Under the pieces are notes generated by a model. The model ran no database searches. It saw nothing but the letters and a program-made list of their open reading frames with translations, and was not told the origin of the DNA. Source: Lentzea albidocapillata (lineage in GTDB: Bacteria > Actinomycetota > Actinomycetes > Mycobacteriales > Pseudonocardiaceae). Taken from it: a DNA stretch of 64,000 nucleotides. Position 1 is the first letter of the stretch. Every line of letters starts with the position of its first letter. A program made the translations under genes and the position numbers. Shown piece after piece: positions 8,313 through 17,460 of the stretch. The stretch lies in NCBI RefSeq assembly GCF_000719115.1, contig NZ_JOEA01000002.1:1-64000 (forward strand), read 5' to 3'.

Positions 8313-9626
8313 CTACCGGCTGACCTTGAAGCCCTGCTTCTCGGCGTACGCGACGACGTTCTTCTGCGTCTCCTCCAGCACCGTGCTCCACTGCCTGCTA
8401 CCCGACATCGCCTCGGCGGTGCGGTCGTTCAGGTCCTTGAAGACGAAGTCCTGGAACGGCGTGTACTGGAACTCGCCCAGCTTTTCCGACACCGGCACGA
8501 AGATCTCGTTCACCTTCTGCCCGTTGAAGAAGTCGTACGCCTTGCCGGTGAACGCCGGGTCAGCCGCGACGTCCTTCACCAGCGGGTACAGGAACGCCTT
8601 GTTCAGCCCGATGTCCCACGCGGTCTTCGAGCGGCCGAACAACTCGCGGGCCACCGTGGTCGCTGCCTGCTGGTTCTTGGCCTGCTTGGTCACCGTGAAC
8701 GTCGAACCACCCCAGTCGCCCTGCTCGTCGGCGCCCGCGGTCCACTGCGGCATCGGCGCGACCGCCCACCTGCCCGCGGTGTTCTTGAGCGAGCCGGCCA
8801 CGTAACCGGGCGTCCAGCCGGCCGCGGCCCAGGTCCAGTACTTGCCGGAGTCCAGCGCCGCGGTGGCGTCGGCGGTGAAGAACTTGTCCTGGGCCATCAG
8901 GCCCTTGTTCACCAGGTCGCCGTACAGGTTGACGACCTTCTCGCACTCGGGCGCGGTCAGGTTGATCTTCACTTCGTCCTTGGCCCTGGCCTGCGAGTAG
9001 CCGTACGGCCGGCAACCCGCCTGCCACATCAGCCCGTTGAGCCAGCCGCCGTCACTGCCGAAGCTCGCGATGTAGGCGTTCGGGTCGGCGGCCTTGATCT
9101 TCGCCGCCGCGTCGGCGTACTCCAGCCACGTCGTCGGCACCGGGATGCCGTGCTGGTCGAAGAGGTCCTTCCGGTACATCAGCGCCATCGGTCCCCCGTC
9201 CACCGGGATGGCGTAAACCTTGTCTCCGTCGGTGGCCTGGCTCCACGCCCACTCGGCGTAGAGGTTCTTGTCGTCGTTGGCGCCGTACTGCCCCATGTCC
9301 ACCAGTGCGTCGAGGATGACGAACGTCGGGATCTGCTGGAACTCGACCATCGCCACGTCCGGCGCGCCCTTGCCGGCGGTGAACGCCGTTTTGAGCTTGG
9401 CGTACTGGTCCGGGCCGGTGCCGACGTTGGTCCAGTCGACCTGGATGTCCTTGTGGGAGGCGTTGAACGCGTCGACCACGCCCTTGAACTCCGGGTACCA
9501 GGCCCAGACCGACACGCGCACGGGCCCGTCGGCGTTGTCCGCGGCTCCGCCGCACGCGGCCACAGCGAGCAGGCCGGCGACGACGAGCCCTGCACGGAGT
9601 TTCGCCATCCATTTGGTGCCGAGCAT
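8313..9626 (-). CDS. Extracellular solute-binding lipoprotein of sugar ABC importer
   Basis: 437 residues, family 1 solute-binding fold. The leader LRAGLVVAGLLAVAAC ends in a lipobox; Cys25 followed by Gly-Gly would be lipidated and anchor the protein to the outer face of the membrane. The mature part begins RVSVWAWYPEFKGVVDAFN, typical of oligosaccharide binders. I chose the ATG at 9626 because a GGAAAGG ribosome site precedes it and because it gives a proper lipoprotein signal. An open frame continues 58 codons upstream but lies over the operator region. First gene of the operon ending with GH51, and divergent from the LacI gene at 10000. Confidence 0.92.
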   Translation of the reverse strand: MLGTKWMAKLRAGLVVAGLLAVAACGGAADNADGPVRVSVWAWYPEFKGVVDAFNASHKDIQVDWTNVGTGPDQYAKLKTAFTAGKGAPDVAMVEFQQIPTFVILDALVDMGQYGANDDKNLYAEWAWSQATDGDKVYAIPVDGGPMALMYRKDLFDQHGIPVPTTWLEYADAAAKIKAADPNAYIASFGSDGGWLNGLMWQAGCRPYGYSQARAKDEVKINLTAPECEKVVNLYGDLVNKGLMAQDKFFTADATAALDSGKYWTWAAAGWTPGYVAGSLKNTAGRWAVAPMPQWTAGADEQGDWGGSTFTVTKQAKNQQAATTVARELFGRSKTAWDIGLNKAFLYPLVKDVAADPAFTGKAYDFFNGQKVNEIFVPVSEKLGEFQYTPFQDFVFKDLNDRTAEAMSGSRQWSTVLEETQKNVVAYAEKQGFKVSR

Positions 9627-9806
9627 GAGTAGCGCCTTTCCGTCGCGGCATGCATCAGGGCATGCGCCATCACCATCACGGTGCGTGATCGGGAATGCGG
9701 TAACCCCGTGTGGCACGAACCGAGGACCGCAGAAGTCTGTGCGGTGCTGCACCACGGCTGACGGGCGTGAGTGAACCGACCGTGGCTGCCGCCGTGGCAA
9801 TGGGTC

Positions 9807-9852
9807 TTGCTGCGCTGCAAAGCACTATGGACTGCCTTTTGCTGCGCTGCAA
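9807..9852. promoter_or_regulatory. Paired operators TTGCTGCGCTGCAA upstream of the arabinan importer
   Basis: Two identical 14-mers TTGCTGCGCTGCAA occupy 9807-9820 and 9839-9852. Their centres are 32 bases apart, about three helical turns, so two repressor dimers could bind the same face. Outer arms GGGTCTTGC and GCAAGACCC make the whole element a larger inverted repeat. The pair lies 181 bases before the binding-protein gene and in front of the divergent lacI gene, the classic position for local repression. The remaining gene-free sequence of 9627-9999 shows nothing else I can name. Confidence 0.65.
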
Positions 9853-9949
9853 GACCCAATCTCATGTCAGTCGAACGAGCCGCGGGCCCGGTCCCACGTG
9901 CCTCGGAGGGCCGGGACTTGTCGTGGCGAGGACCAGCGGGCACACTGCG

Positions 9950-9963
9950 TTGCAGCGCTGCAG
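9950..9963. promoter_or_regulatory. Operator TTGCAGCGCTGCAG next to lacI no. 1 start
   Basis: This is a nearly perfect palindrome (13 of 14 positions symmetric) ending 36 bases before the ATG of the LacI gene. It differs from the 9807/9839 pair by two bases, A for T at the fifth position and G for A at the last. It is well placed for autoregulation. Confidence 0.6.
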
Positions 9964-9999
9964 CGGTGGGCCGCCGCGCCGGTCTGACGGAGTGAGCCG

Positions 10000-11031
10000 A
10001 TGCGCGATGCCACGCTGCGTGATGTTGCCGAGCTGGCGGGGGTGTCCGCGCGCACGGTGTCGAACGTGGTCAACGGCTACGCCCCGGTCACCGAGCCCAC
10101 CCGCGAGAAGGTCGAGAAGGCGATCAAGGAGCTGGGCTACCGGCCCAACGTGCTGGCCCGCAACCTGGCGAACGGCCGGTCAGGGCAGATCGCGGTGGTC
10201 GTTCCCTTCCTGGACGTGCCCTACTTCTCCGAACTGCTCCAGGCGATCATCCCGAGAGCCCGCGAGCGGGGCTATCACGTGCTGATCGACCAGACCGACG
10301 GCGATCCCGCCCACGAGCGAGAACTGATCCGGCGCGGCGCACGGGCGGCCCTGTTCGACGGAATGATCTACAGCCCCCTCGGCTTGGCGCAGGAGGACCT
10401 GGCCGAGAGCGACCCGACGTTTCCGCTCGTCCTGCTCGGCGAGCGGTCGTCCAACGCCTTCTTCGATCACGTGGGCATCGACGACGTCGAGGCGTCCCGT
10501 GAGGCCACAGCACATCTGATCGGCCTGGGCAGGCGCCGGATCGCCGCGATAGGCGATCAGCCGTACCCGACCGGCGAGGCGGCGCAGTTGCGCACCCTCG
10601 GCTACCGGCAGGCCCACGCGGACGCCGGTCTGCCGGTGGACGAGTCGCTGATCGTCCAGACGGGCCGGTTCAACCGGGCCGACGGCGCGGCCGCCATGCG
10701 GGCGTTGCTCGATCGGGACGACCCACCGGACGCCGTTTTCGGCTACAACGACACGGTGGCGCTCGGCGCGTTGCACGAGGTGCTGGAACGCGGGTTGCGG
10801 GTGCCCGAGGACATCGCGCTGATCGGCTACGACGACATCGACGAGGGCCGTTATGCCAACCCGGCGATCAGCACCATCTCTCCGGACAAGGACGCCATTG
10901 CCACGACGGCGGTGGAACGGCTGCTCATGCGCATCGGCAGCAAGGAACCACTGCCCGGCATAGAAGTGCGTGCCTCGCACCGGCTGATCGCCCGCCAAAG
11001 CACCGTGGGGCGCGCACCACGCGCGGAGTGA
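10000..11031 (+). CDS. LacI-family transcriptional regulator no. 1 (arabinan importer regulator)
   Basis: 343 residues. The N-terminal helix-turn-helix (about residues 4-50) reads TLRDVAELAGVSARTVSNVV, followed by the hinge helix NVLARNLANGRS. The rest is a periplasmic-binding-protein-like effector domain (IAVVVPFLDVPYFSELLQ, then VFGYNDTVALGAL). It is divergent from the arabino-oligosaccharide importer operon and flanked by three copies of a TTGCnGCGCTGCA palindrome. It very probably represses that operon and itself, released by an arabinose-containing sugar. The effector is inferred from the neighbours only. Confidence 0.92.
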   Translation: MRDATLRDVAELAGVSARTVSNVVNGYAPVTEPTREKVEKAIKELGYRPNVLARNLANGRSGQIAVVVPFLDVPYFSELLQAIIPRARERGYHVLIDQTDGDPAHERELIRRGARAALFDGMIYSPLGLAQEDLAESDPTFPLVLLGERSSNAFFDHVGIDDVEASREATAHLIGLGRRRIAAIGDQPYPTGEAAQLRTLGYRQAHADAGLPVDESLIVQTGRFNRADGAAAMRALLDRDDPPDAVFGYNDTVALGALHEVLERGLRVPEDIALIGYDDIDEGRYANPAISTISPDKDAIATTAVERLLMRIGSKEPLPGIEVRASHRLIARQSTVGRAPRAE

Positions 11032-11071
11032 TTGCCCCAAGGCGGTGCTTCAGCGAAGCGACTCGCCCCTC

Positions 11072-14000
11072 CTAACGTCCGGCCGAGGCTTGTGAGATGC
11101 CGAGGAACCCGTGGGTGGTTCCCGGTGCGGAGCTGGTGAGGTCCAAGCGGATGCGATCGCTGCGCACCGCCGCGAACGTGATGTTCGCGGTCGTACCGCC
11201 GGACCAGTCGACCTTCACGTCCCGCGCCGGCACGAACGCACGGCCGTTCCAGTACGACACCGCGATCGAGGCGGGCAGGGCGTGTGAGGCGTCGCTGAGG
11301 AACGAGGCCCGCACCGAGCCGGCCTGACCGTCTGCGGAGACGGGCAGCGACACCCAGTCCGTCGCGTGCGCCCGGCTCACCGCCGGTAGCAATGCCGTGG
11401 CGCGCTTGAGGTAGTAGTTCGACCAGAAGGTCGAAGCACTTCCGTCGAGCATCGCTGCCGGGACCGTGTCGCGGGCACCCGAGTAGCTCGCGTCCGCTCC
11501 CGGTGCGGGCGCCGGTAGCGGGCCGGGATCGGCGGTGGTGGCCTGGGCGGCACCGGACCGTCCACCGACCGCCGTGACCAGAGTGGACGCCGTGCGCAGG
11601 CCGGGTGCCCTGGCCGTCACCGTGATCACGGAGGCCGTCCGTCCGGAACGGACCATCGCCAGCGCTTTGCCGTTGAACGCGGTGCGCGAGCTCGCCTGGT
11701 AGTTCTCCGCGCTCTCCTGGCGGCCGTTGTCGAGACCGGCGAGGCTGCCGCCGCGGACCTGGAAGGAGATCAGGTCGTCCGCGTCCGGCACCACCACGCC
11801 CGCGTGGTCGACGACCTCGGCCGTGACGAAGGCGAGCCCCTCGCCACCGGCCCTGGTCACCCTGCGGTCGGGCGTCAGCCTGATCGCGTGCGGCTCGCCC
11901 GCGGTGCGGACCTCGTCCCTGGCCACCTCCACGCCGCCGCGCCGCGCGACCGCGACGAGCCGTCCCGGCTGGAACGGCACCGACCACGTCAGGTGCAGCT
12001 TGCCCGCACTCCCGTTGGGGCTGGTGTAGCTGCCGGGATAGGGGCCGGTGGTCACGGTCTTGTCGTCGCCGGTCGCCTCGGTGGTTTCCAGGTACCGGCT
12101 GCCGTGAACAGTGGTCTTGGTGTCGAACTTCCTTTCTCCCAACGACTTTCCGTTGAGGTAGAGCTCAACGGTGTCCGCGTTGCTGTAGGCCCACACCGAC
12201 ACCGGCTCACCCGCCTTGTGCCCGGTCCAGTTCATCGGCAGCAGGTGCACCATCGGCTCACTGCTCCACTGGCTGCGGAACAGGTGGTAGAAGTCCTTGG
12301 GGAACCCGGCGGTGTCGACGGCACCGAAGAACGACGACTTCACCGGGTACACGTCGTACGGCGTGGGTTCGCCGATGTAGTCGAATCCGGTCCACAGGAA
12401 CTGACCGGCGAACCACTTGCGGTCGCGGTCCTTCTTCAAGCCGTACTCACCGCTGTAGGTCCACGTTTCCAGGTTGTTGTCGTAGGACGACAGGTTGCGC
12501 CTGCCCGGTGTGTGGTTCTCCCCTGTGTTGAGCTGGTCCGGGTCCTGGTAGTGGCCGCGGGTCGAGGTGGAGGACGACGACTCGGCCTCGAAGAAGAACT
12601 TGCCGGGGTAACGGGCGTGCAGCGCGTCGATCGAGGAGGCGTCGTTGTAGTTCAGGCCCAGCCCGTCGAGCATCTGCAGGATCTGGTCCTGCGGTGAGCC
12701 GATCGCGGGCACCCGGCGGTACCGGTCGCTGCCCATCACGATCGGACGGGTGGTGTCGATGGCCCGCACGTCGTCGATGAGCCGCCGGGCGATCGGCGGG
12801 CCCGCGGCCGCGCTGGAGTCGGGGATCTCGTTCCCGATCGACCACATCACCACCGACGGCGAGTTCTTGGCCGCGTGCACCATCTCACGGAGGTCGGCGC
12901 TGCTGTGGTCGTCGAAGAACCGGCCGTAGTCGAACTTCGTCTTCGGCGTGCGCCAGGTGTCGAACGCCTCGATCTGCAGGAGGATACCCAGCTCGTCGCA
13001 CGCCCTGACGAACTCCGGCGAGGGCGGGTTGTGCGAGGTGCGCACGGCGTTCACGCCCATGCTCTTCATGATCCGCAACTGGCGCACGATCGCGTCGGAG
13101 GAGACCGCTGAGCCGAGCGCACCCAGATCGTGGTGGAGGTTGACGCCCTTGAGCTTCATCTCCACGCCGTTGAGGGAGAAGCCGTTGTCCGGATCGAACG
13201 CGAAGTACCGGATGCCCGTGCGGGTGCTGACGGTGTCCACGACCTTGCCGCGCACTCGGATCTCAGTGTCCACTGTGTACAGATCCGGCCGGTCCACCGA
13301 CCACAGGGCAGGTTTCGCGATCCTGATGTCCGCGGTCGCCGTACTCGGTTCGACGGCCAGCGCGGCACGTGCCGTACCCCGGCCGACGATCCGGCCGCGC
13401 GGGTCCTTGACCGTCGAGACGATCTCCGCTCCGGTGCCGCCGCTCTCGCTGACGGCGGTAGTTGCGACACGCATCGTGGCGTAGCCGGACTTGATCGTGG
13501 TCTCCAGGTCGGGCGTCGTCACCTTCACGCCGTGACGCGTGACGTGTGCGGGCTCGGTCACCACCAGCCGGACGTCGCGGTAGATGCCGCTGCCCGAGTA
13601 CCACCGGCTGCTGGGCACCTGGTTGCGCACCTTGACCGCGAGCGTGTTCGGTGTGCCGTCGGTGCGCGCATCGAGGTCGTACGCGAATCCCGTGTAACCG
13701 TATGGATGACGACCGAGCAGATTGCCGTTCAGATACACCTCGGAGTCCATGTAGACGCCGTCGAACTCGATCGACACCTTCTTCCCCGCCAGCGACGGCG
13801 GCAGCGTGAAGGTCTTGCGGTACCAGCCCAGACCGCCGGGCAGGAAGCCGGTTCCGGCTCCGGTGTGCGGACCTTGCACCGGGTCGAGCCCGATGCTCCA
13901 GTCGTGCGGCAAGCGCGTGTCCCGCCATGACCGATCGTGCTCACCGGGCTGTGGTGCGTCCTCACCGGTGGTGTTCACCAGGGCGAACTGCCAGGCTCCG

Positions 14001-14143
14001 GTGAAGTCGACGGTCCGTCCGGCCGGCTGGACGTGCGAGGCCCGCGCCGGTGTCTGGACGGTGCCCAGCCCCGCCACCACCACACAGCTGAGAACCAGTG
14101 CCCAGAACTTGGCCCACAGTCGATTCGATCGTCGAACAGCCAA
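11072..14143 (-). CDS. Secreted multidomain GH2 beta-galactosidase
   Basis: 1023 residues with an N-terminal signal segment (WALVLSCVVVAGLGTVQ). Domains in order: GH2 sugar-binding jelly roll (about 45-200, with WYSGSGIYRDV), immunoglobulin-like domain (about 200-315), catalytic barrel (about 318-600), DUF4982 (about 620-710), a further Ig-like domain (about 760-870) and a C-terminal beta-sandwich. The acid/base is Glu439 in SIGNEIPD; the nucleophile is probably Glu521 in FFEAESSSSTSTRG. It would remove beta-galactosyl units from galactan or arabinogalactan side chains. The LacI gene converges on its 3' end, leaving 40 bases. An AAGCGCTT-type operator lies 53 bases upstream of the start. Confidence 0.9.
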   Translation of the reverse strand: MAVRRSNRLWAKFWALVLSCVVVAGLGTVQTPARASHVQPAGRTVDFTGAWQFALVNTTGEDAPQPGEHDRSWRDTRLPHDWSIGLDPVQGPHTGAGTGFLPGGLGWYRKTFTLPPSLAGKKVSIEFDGVYMDSEVYLNGNLLGRHPYGYTGFAYDLDARTDGTPNTLAVKVRNQVPSSRWYSGSGIYRDVRLVVTEPAHVTRHGVKVTTPDLETTIKSGYATMRVATTAVSESGGTGAEIVSTVKDPRGRIVGRGTARAALAVEPSTATADIRIAKPALWSVDRPDLYTVDTEIRVRGKVVDTVSTRTGIRYFAFDPDNGFSLNGVEMKLKGVNLHHDLGALGSAVSSDAIVRQLRIMKSMGVNAVRTSHNPPSPEFVRACDELGILLQIEAFDTWRTPKTKFDYGRFFDDHSSADLREMVHAAKNSPSVVMWSIGNEIPDSSAAAGPPIARRLIDDVRAIDTTRPIVMGSDRYRRVPAIGSPQDQILQMLDGLGLNYNDASSIDALHARYPGKFFFEAESSSSTSTRGHYQDPDQLNTGENHTPGRRNLSSYDNNLETWTYSGEYGLKKDRDRKWFAGQFLWTGFDYIGEPTPYDVYPVKSSFFGAVDTAGFPKDFYHLFRSQWSSEPMVHLLPMNWTGHKAGEPVSVWAYSNADTVELYLNGKSLGERKFDTKTTVHGSRYLETTEATGDDKTVTTGPYPGSYTSPNGSAGKLHLTWSVPFQPGRLVAVARRGGVEVARDEVRTAGEPHAIRLTPDRRVTRAGGEGLAFVTAEVVDHAGVVVPDADDLISFQVRGGSLAGLDNGRQESAENYQASSRTAFNGKALAMVRSGRTASVITVTARAPGLRTASTLVTAVGGRSGAAQATTADPGPLPAPAPGADASYSGARDTVPAAMLDGSASTFWSNYYLKRATALLPAVSRAHATDWVSLPVSADGQAGSVRASFLSDASHALPASIAVSYWNGRAFVPARDVKVDWSGGTTANITFAAVRSDRIRLDLTSSAPGTTHGFLGISQASAGR

Positions 14144-14195
14144 ATTTCACCACCCTGTAGCGGTTTCCGCGTCGATCGACGCGATACCCATCCCA

Positions 14196-14209
14196 GGAAA
14201 GCGCTTACC
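14196..14209. promoter_or_regulatory. Candidate LacI-type operator GGAAAGCGCTTACC
   Basis: A palindrome with core AAGCGCTT and outer GG/CC, in the leader of the GH2 gene, 53 bases from its start. It shares GAAAGCGCT with the 775-786 site upstream of the first GH43 gene. Sites of this sequence type are common for LacI repressors of glycosidase genes. Confidence 0.5.
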
Positions 14210-14389
14210 AGCACCGTGCGCAAGAGATGGGCGCCGGGCATGAGCGTGGACTTCCCGGACGGTCCGGCGAGTGATGGGGGCCAGATTGGTGCCGTCACGC
14301 GGCACGACGTCCACCCCGGCGCCGATGGCCGGGGTGGAGGTCGTCGATCACACCGCTGACGCGGTCTCTGCCTGCCGACGCTGCCCTGG

Positions 14390-16117
14390 TTACGGTGAGG
14401 TCTTGACCAGTGAGAGCTGGTCGACGACGACACCGCCCGAACCCGACGCCCGCACGGTGACAGTGGCGCCCCCGCTGGGCAGCACGATGCCGGTGAGCTC
14501 ACGCTTGGCCCAGCCGCCCGACGACGGGATGCTCAGGGTGCGCTGGCTGCCGTTGGCGCCGGTGATCACGACCTGTCCGGCACTGCCCCGAGCGTGCAGG
14601 GCGAGGGTGTAGGTGCCCGCGGGCACCGACTCGATCCGCTGCTCCACGCCGCCCCTGTTGCTCACCTGGAGGGCGAAACGAGACCCGTTCACACCACCGT
14701 TGACGTTGGTCACCGAACCGCCGAGGTTCCGCCACCCCCGCACACTGGAGACGATGATGCGGTCGGCCTGGATGTCCGGGTTGAGGATGTAGTTGTTCGC
14801 CGGTCCGACGCGCCATTCGCCGGTCGTGACGTTGAACTGCCACTGGCTCACCGAGTGGAACCGCGGCCGCGCACCGGTCTTGGTGATCGGCAACCACTGG
14901 TTGTACCCGATGCCGTTCCAGGCGAAGTCGGCCCAGCGGTCGCCGGCGTAGATCACCGTGTTCTGCTTGGTGCCCTTGACCGTCACGAAGAACCCGGTCT
15001 GGGTCACGTGGCTGTAGTCCATCTCGGTGCCGGCAAGGACGTACTCGCTGCTGTAGGAGCCCTGGACGTTGCTGCTGGTCGACTCATTGACGTAGTTGAC
15101 CGAGGTGTTCCAGCCGTGCAGGTCCGACGCCGCGTGGTAGTACTTGCCGTCGAGCTTGAACATGGCGTTGCCCTCGCGACCGCCGCCGCGGCGGATCTCC
15201 ACGCCTGGCTCGATCCGCAGCGAGTCGGACTCCCGGAACTTGGCCACGAAGCCGCGCGACCGTCCTTCGCGGTTGGAGAAGATCAGGTAGTCCTTGCCGT
15301 TGTCGTCGGTGAAGACCGTCTGGTCACCGGTGCCGGTCGTGGGCGAGTTGGTGATCTGGGTCTGGAAGTAGCCGTAGTCGAAGGTGTCGGTCGGTGAATC
15401 GCCCTGCAGCAGCAGAACACCGTGTCCGCCGCGACCGGTGTGCCACATCTGCACGGCGAGCACGTACTTGCCGGTGTTCTCGTTGTACGAGACACCGAGC
15501 CGGCCGACCCAGCCCGCACCACCCATGTTGGCGCCGCTGCCCACGCCGGTGGAACGCGTCGCGACCCGGTTCTCGAACTTCCAGTTCACCAGGTCCTTCG
15601 ACGAGTACACCGGGATCGACACAAAGCTGACGTTCCCGTCGTACTTGCGCGTCGGGTTGGCCCGGTAGAGCTCGGCACCGGTGTAGTGCACGCCGTACCA
15701 GTAGTAGGTGTCGCCGAACTTGAAGACGCCGCCACCCTGCGAGTAGATCGGGTTGCCGCTGGTGTCCTTCCAGAACGTGTTGTTCGTGATGGTCTGGAAC
15801 GTGCCATCGTCAGCAGCCTTCAGGTCGGCGGCGGCGTTCATCAGTGCCGTCTTCGCGGTGGCTACTTCAGACGTGGCGGCTGACCGGTTGCCGGCGACAC
15901 CGGCAGCGGTGGTCAACGCCTTGGCGAACGGAGCCCAGGAGTCAGACGTGTACTTCGACGGAACGCGGGTCTGGTAGTCGCGGACCAGATAGTCCAGACC
16001 TCGCTCCGCCACTGCCGGTTCCGCCACTGCGGGGTTAGCCACCGCGGGGTTCGCCGAGAGTGGCACCACTGTCGCCACCAACAGCATCGCGGCGGCGGAT
16101 AGCTTCCAGTACCTCAA
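14390..16117 (-). CDS. Secreted GH43-like glycosidase with C-terminal carbohydrate-binding module
   Basis: 575 residues. Signal peptide (KLSAAAMLLVATVVPLSANP), then a Pro/Ala/Val-rich repeat NPAVANPAVAEPAVAE, then a helical spacer (about 50-110). The beta-propeller opens NPIYSQGGGVFKFGDTYYWY and contains further GH43-type blades. The last ~130 residues form a CBM35/CBM6-like beta-sandwich. Related proteins are annotated as family 43 enzymes acting on galactans; the activity here is not proven by visible motifs. Start: TTG at 16117 has AAGG seven bases upstream and yields a standard signal peptide. The ATG at 16132 would put acidic residues in front. Either way it is coupled to the PL9 gene ending at 16122. 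Confidence 0.75.
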   Translation of the reverse strand: MRYWKLSAAAMLLVATVVPLSANPAVANPAVAEPAVAERGLDYLVRDYQTRVPSKYTSDSWAPFAKALTTAAGVAGNRSAATSEVATAKTALMNAAADLKAADDGTFQTITNNTFWKDTSGNPIYSQGGGVFKFGDTYYWYGVHYTGAELYRANPTRKYDGNVSFVSIPVYSSKDLVNWKFENRVATRSTGVGSGANMGGAGWVGRLGVSYNENTGKYVLAVQMWHTGRGGHGVLLLQGDSPTDTFDYGYFQTQITNSPTTGTGDQTVFTDDNGKDYLIFSNREGRSRGFVAKFRESDSLRIEPGVEIRRGGGREGNAMFKLDGKYYHAASDLHGWNTSVNYVNESTSSNVQGSYSSEYVLAGTEMDYSHVTQTGFFVTVKGTKQNTVIYAGDRWADFAWNGIGYNQWLPITKTGARPRFHSVSQWQFNVTTGEWRVGPANNYILNPDIQADRIIVSSVRGWRNLGGSVTNVNGGVNGSRFALQVSNRGGVEQRIESVPAGTYTLALHARGSAGQVVITGANGSQRTLSIPSSGGWAKRELTGIVLPSGGATVTVRASGSGGVVVDQLSLVKTSP

Positions 16118-16121
16118 GATG

Positions 16122-17456
16122 TCACCTTCCATCGTTCTCGAAGGCGCCGAGATCCGGCGCACTCCCGCTGAAGGGCAGTCCCACGTTGGTGCCCTTGTCG
16201 ATCAGAACGCTGTTCGCGGCGAGGCGGAGATGGGGAAGCACGGGCAGACTGCCGTCGGCTTGGCGGGGTGCGTCCCAGCCGGACGTCGACACGCTCCGGA
16301 ACTGCGCGTCCGACAACGGGACGTTGAGGTTCCAGGAGTTGTGCGAAGCCGTCGTACCGTTCATGTTCGCCAGCAACGTGCCGGTGTAGGCGATGTTGTT
16401 GCGCAGGGTGCCTCTGCCGACGGAGGCGCCGCTCGAGTTGATCCCCCGCATGTCGAAGTCGGGACGGTTGCCGTAGCTGGTGTTGTTGAAGTAGTCGTTG
16501 GCGACCGGGTGGTGGTTGGAGTAGAAACCCGCGGCCTTGTTGTTGAACGCCACCGAGAAGCGGACGGTGTGCTTCACCGCCCCAGTGTCGTACTCGCGGC
16601 CGAAGCCACCCGTCTTGAAACCGGCACCGTTGCCCGCGGACGTCGTCGTGCCCGGCACATACCCGTTGCGCCACGCCCACGAGTTCTCGATGAGCACGGG
16701 CGAGTAGGTGGAGATGAGGTCGAACCCGTCATCGGCGTTCCACCACGCGCGGCACCCCCGGAACACGTTCGCGGGCCGCCCGGCGGGCGTGTAGTGCGAA
16801 CCGAACCCGTCGGCGTTCTCGCCGGGGCTGTCGTTGCTGCGCAGGTCGTAGTTGTCGTGCGAGTCCGAGTTGAGGACGAGGTTGCCGCCCCCGCCGTTGA
16901 TGAACAGGCCGGTGCCCATGTGGTGGTGGGTGTCGATCTGCTCGAAGATGTTGTTGCTGCCGGAGATCCACAGCCCCCAGGACTCGGCGTTGCGGTTGTT
17001 GTTCTGCGGTACGCCGGTGACTTCCAGTCCTTTGAGGTGGATCCAGCTGCCGGTGACGCTGAATCCCTTGATGCGGCAGTCGTCCTTCATGCGCGAGAAG
17101 TCGAAGACCGGCTTCTCCCCCGGCTGGGCCCAGTACCGGATCGGGTTGCCCGAGCTTCCGCTCTTGTTCAGGGTGATCGCGTCGACTCTGGCCGTCTGGC
17201 TCGAGCAGGCGCTGTTCGCACGGGTGTAGGCGTACCTGCCGCCGCGGAAGTAGACGGTGTCCCCCGGCTTGGCGGCGGTCTGCGCGCGGGCGATCGACGC
17301 CCACGGAGCGGCCTGGGTGCCGGCCGCACTGTCATTTCCGTTGGGAGCGACGTAGTAGACGCTCGCGGCCGATGCCGGACCGGCGGTGATCACGACAGGG
17401 CTCGCCGTGATCACCGTGACCAGGAGCGCGCGGGTCAGGTAGATCGTGTTCTTCAC
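16122..17456 (-). CDS. Secreted PL9 pectate/rhamnogalacturonan lyase (right-handed beta-helix)
   Basis: 444 residues with a signal peptide ending GPASA. The mature protein begins SVYYVAPNGNDSAAGTQAAPW, the usual opening of PL9 lyases, and continues as a right-handed parallel beta-helix rich in Asn/Asp ladders (NNNRNAESWGLWISGSNN). The conserved stretches ENADGFGSH and CRAWWNADDGFDLI carry the Ca-binding aspartates of the family. PL9 enzymes cleave galacturonan or the RG-I backbone by beta-elimination. The gene lies four bases after the PL11 gene and directly before the GH43-like gene, so three genes (19311 to 14390) form one operon. Substrate is inferred from that context. Confidence 0.87.
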   Translation of the reverse strand: MKNTIYLTRALLVTVITASPVVITAGPASAASVYYVAPNGNDSAAGTQAAPWASIARAQTAAKPGDTVYFRGGRYAYTRANSACSSQTARVDAITLNKSGSSGNPIRYWAQPGEKPVFDFSRMKDDCRIKGFSVTGSWIHLKGLEVTGVPQNNNRNAESWGLWISGSNNIFEQIDTHHHMGTGLFINGGGGNLVLNSDSHDNYDLRSNDSPGENADGFGSHYTPAGRPANVFRGCRAWWNADDGFDLISTYSPVLIENSWAWRNGYVPGTTTSAGNGAGFKTGGFGREYDTGAVKHTVRFSVAFNNKAAGFYSNHHPVANDYFNNTSYGNRPDFDMRGINSSGASVGRGTLRNNIAYTGTLLANMNGTTASHNSWNLNVPLSDAQFRSVSTSGWDAPRQADGSLPVLPHLRLAANSVLIDKGTNVGLPFSGSAPDLGAFENDGR

Positions 17457-17460
17457 GGCG

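Noticed and set aside
7291..8391. N-terminal extension of the MalG-type permease
   Set aside because: It lies over the MalF-type permease gene; the ATGA overlap at 7287-7290 gives the natural start.
11047..11059. GCTTC-AGC-GAAGC hairpin between lacI no. 1 and GH2
   Set aside because: Only five base pairs; too weak to call a terminator despite the converging genes.
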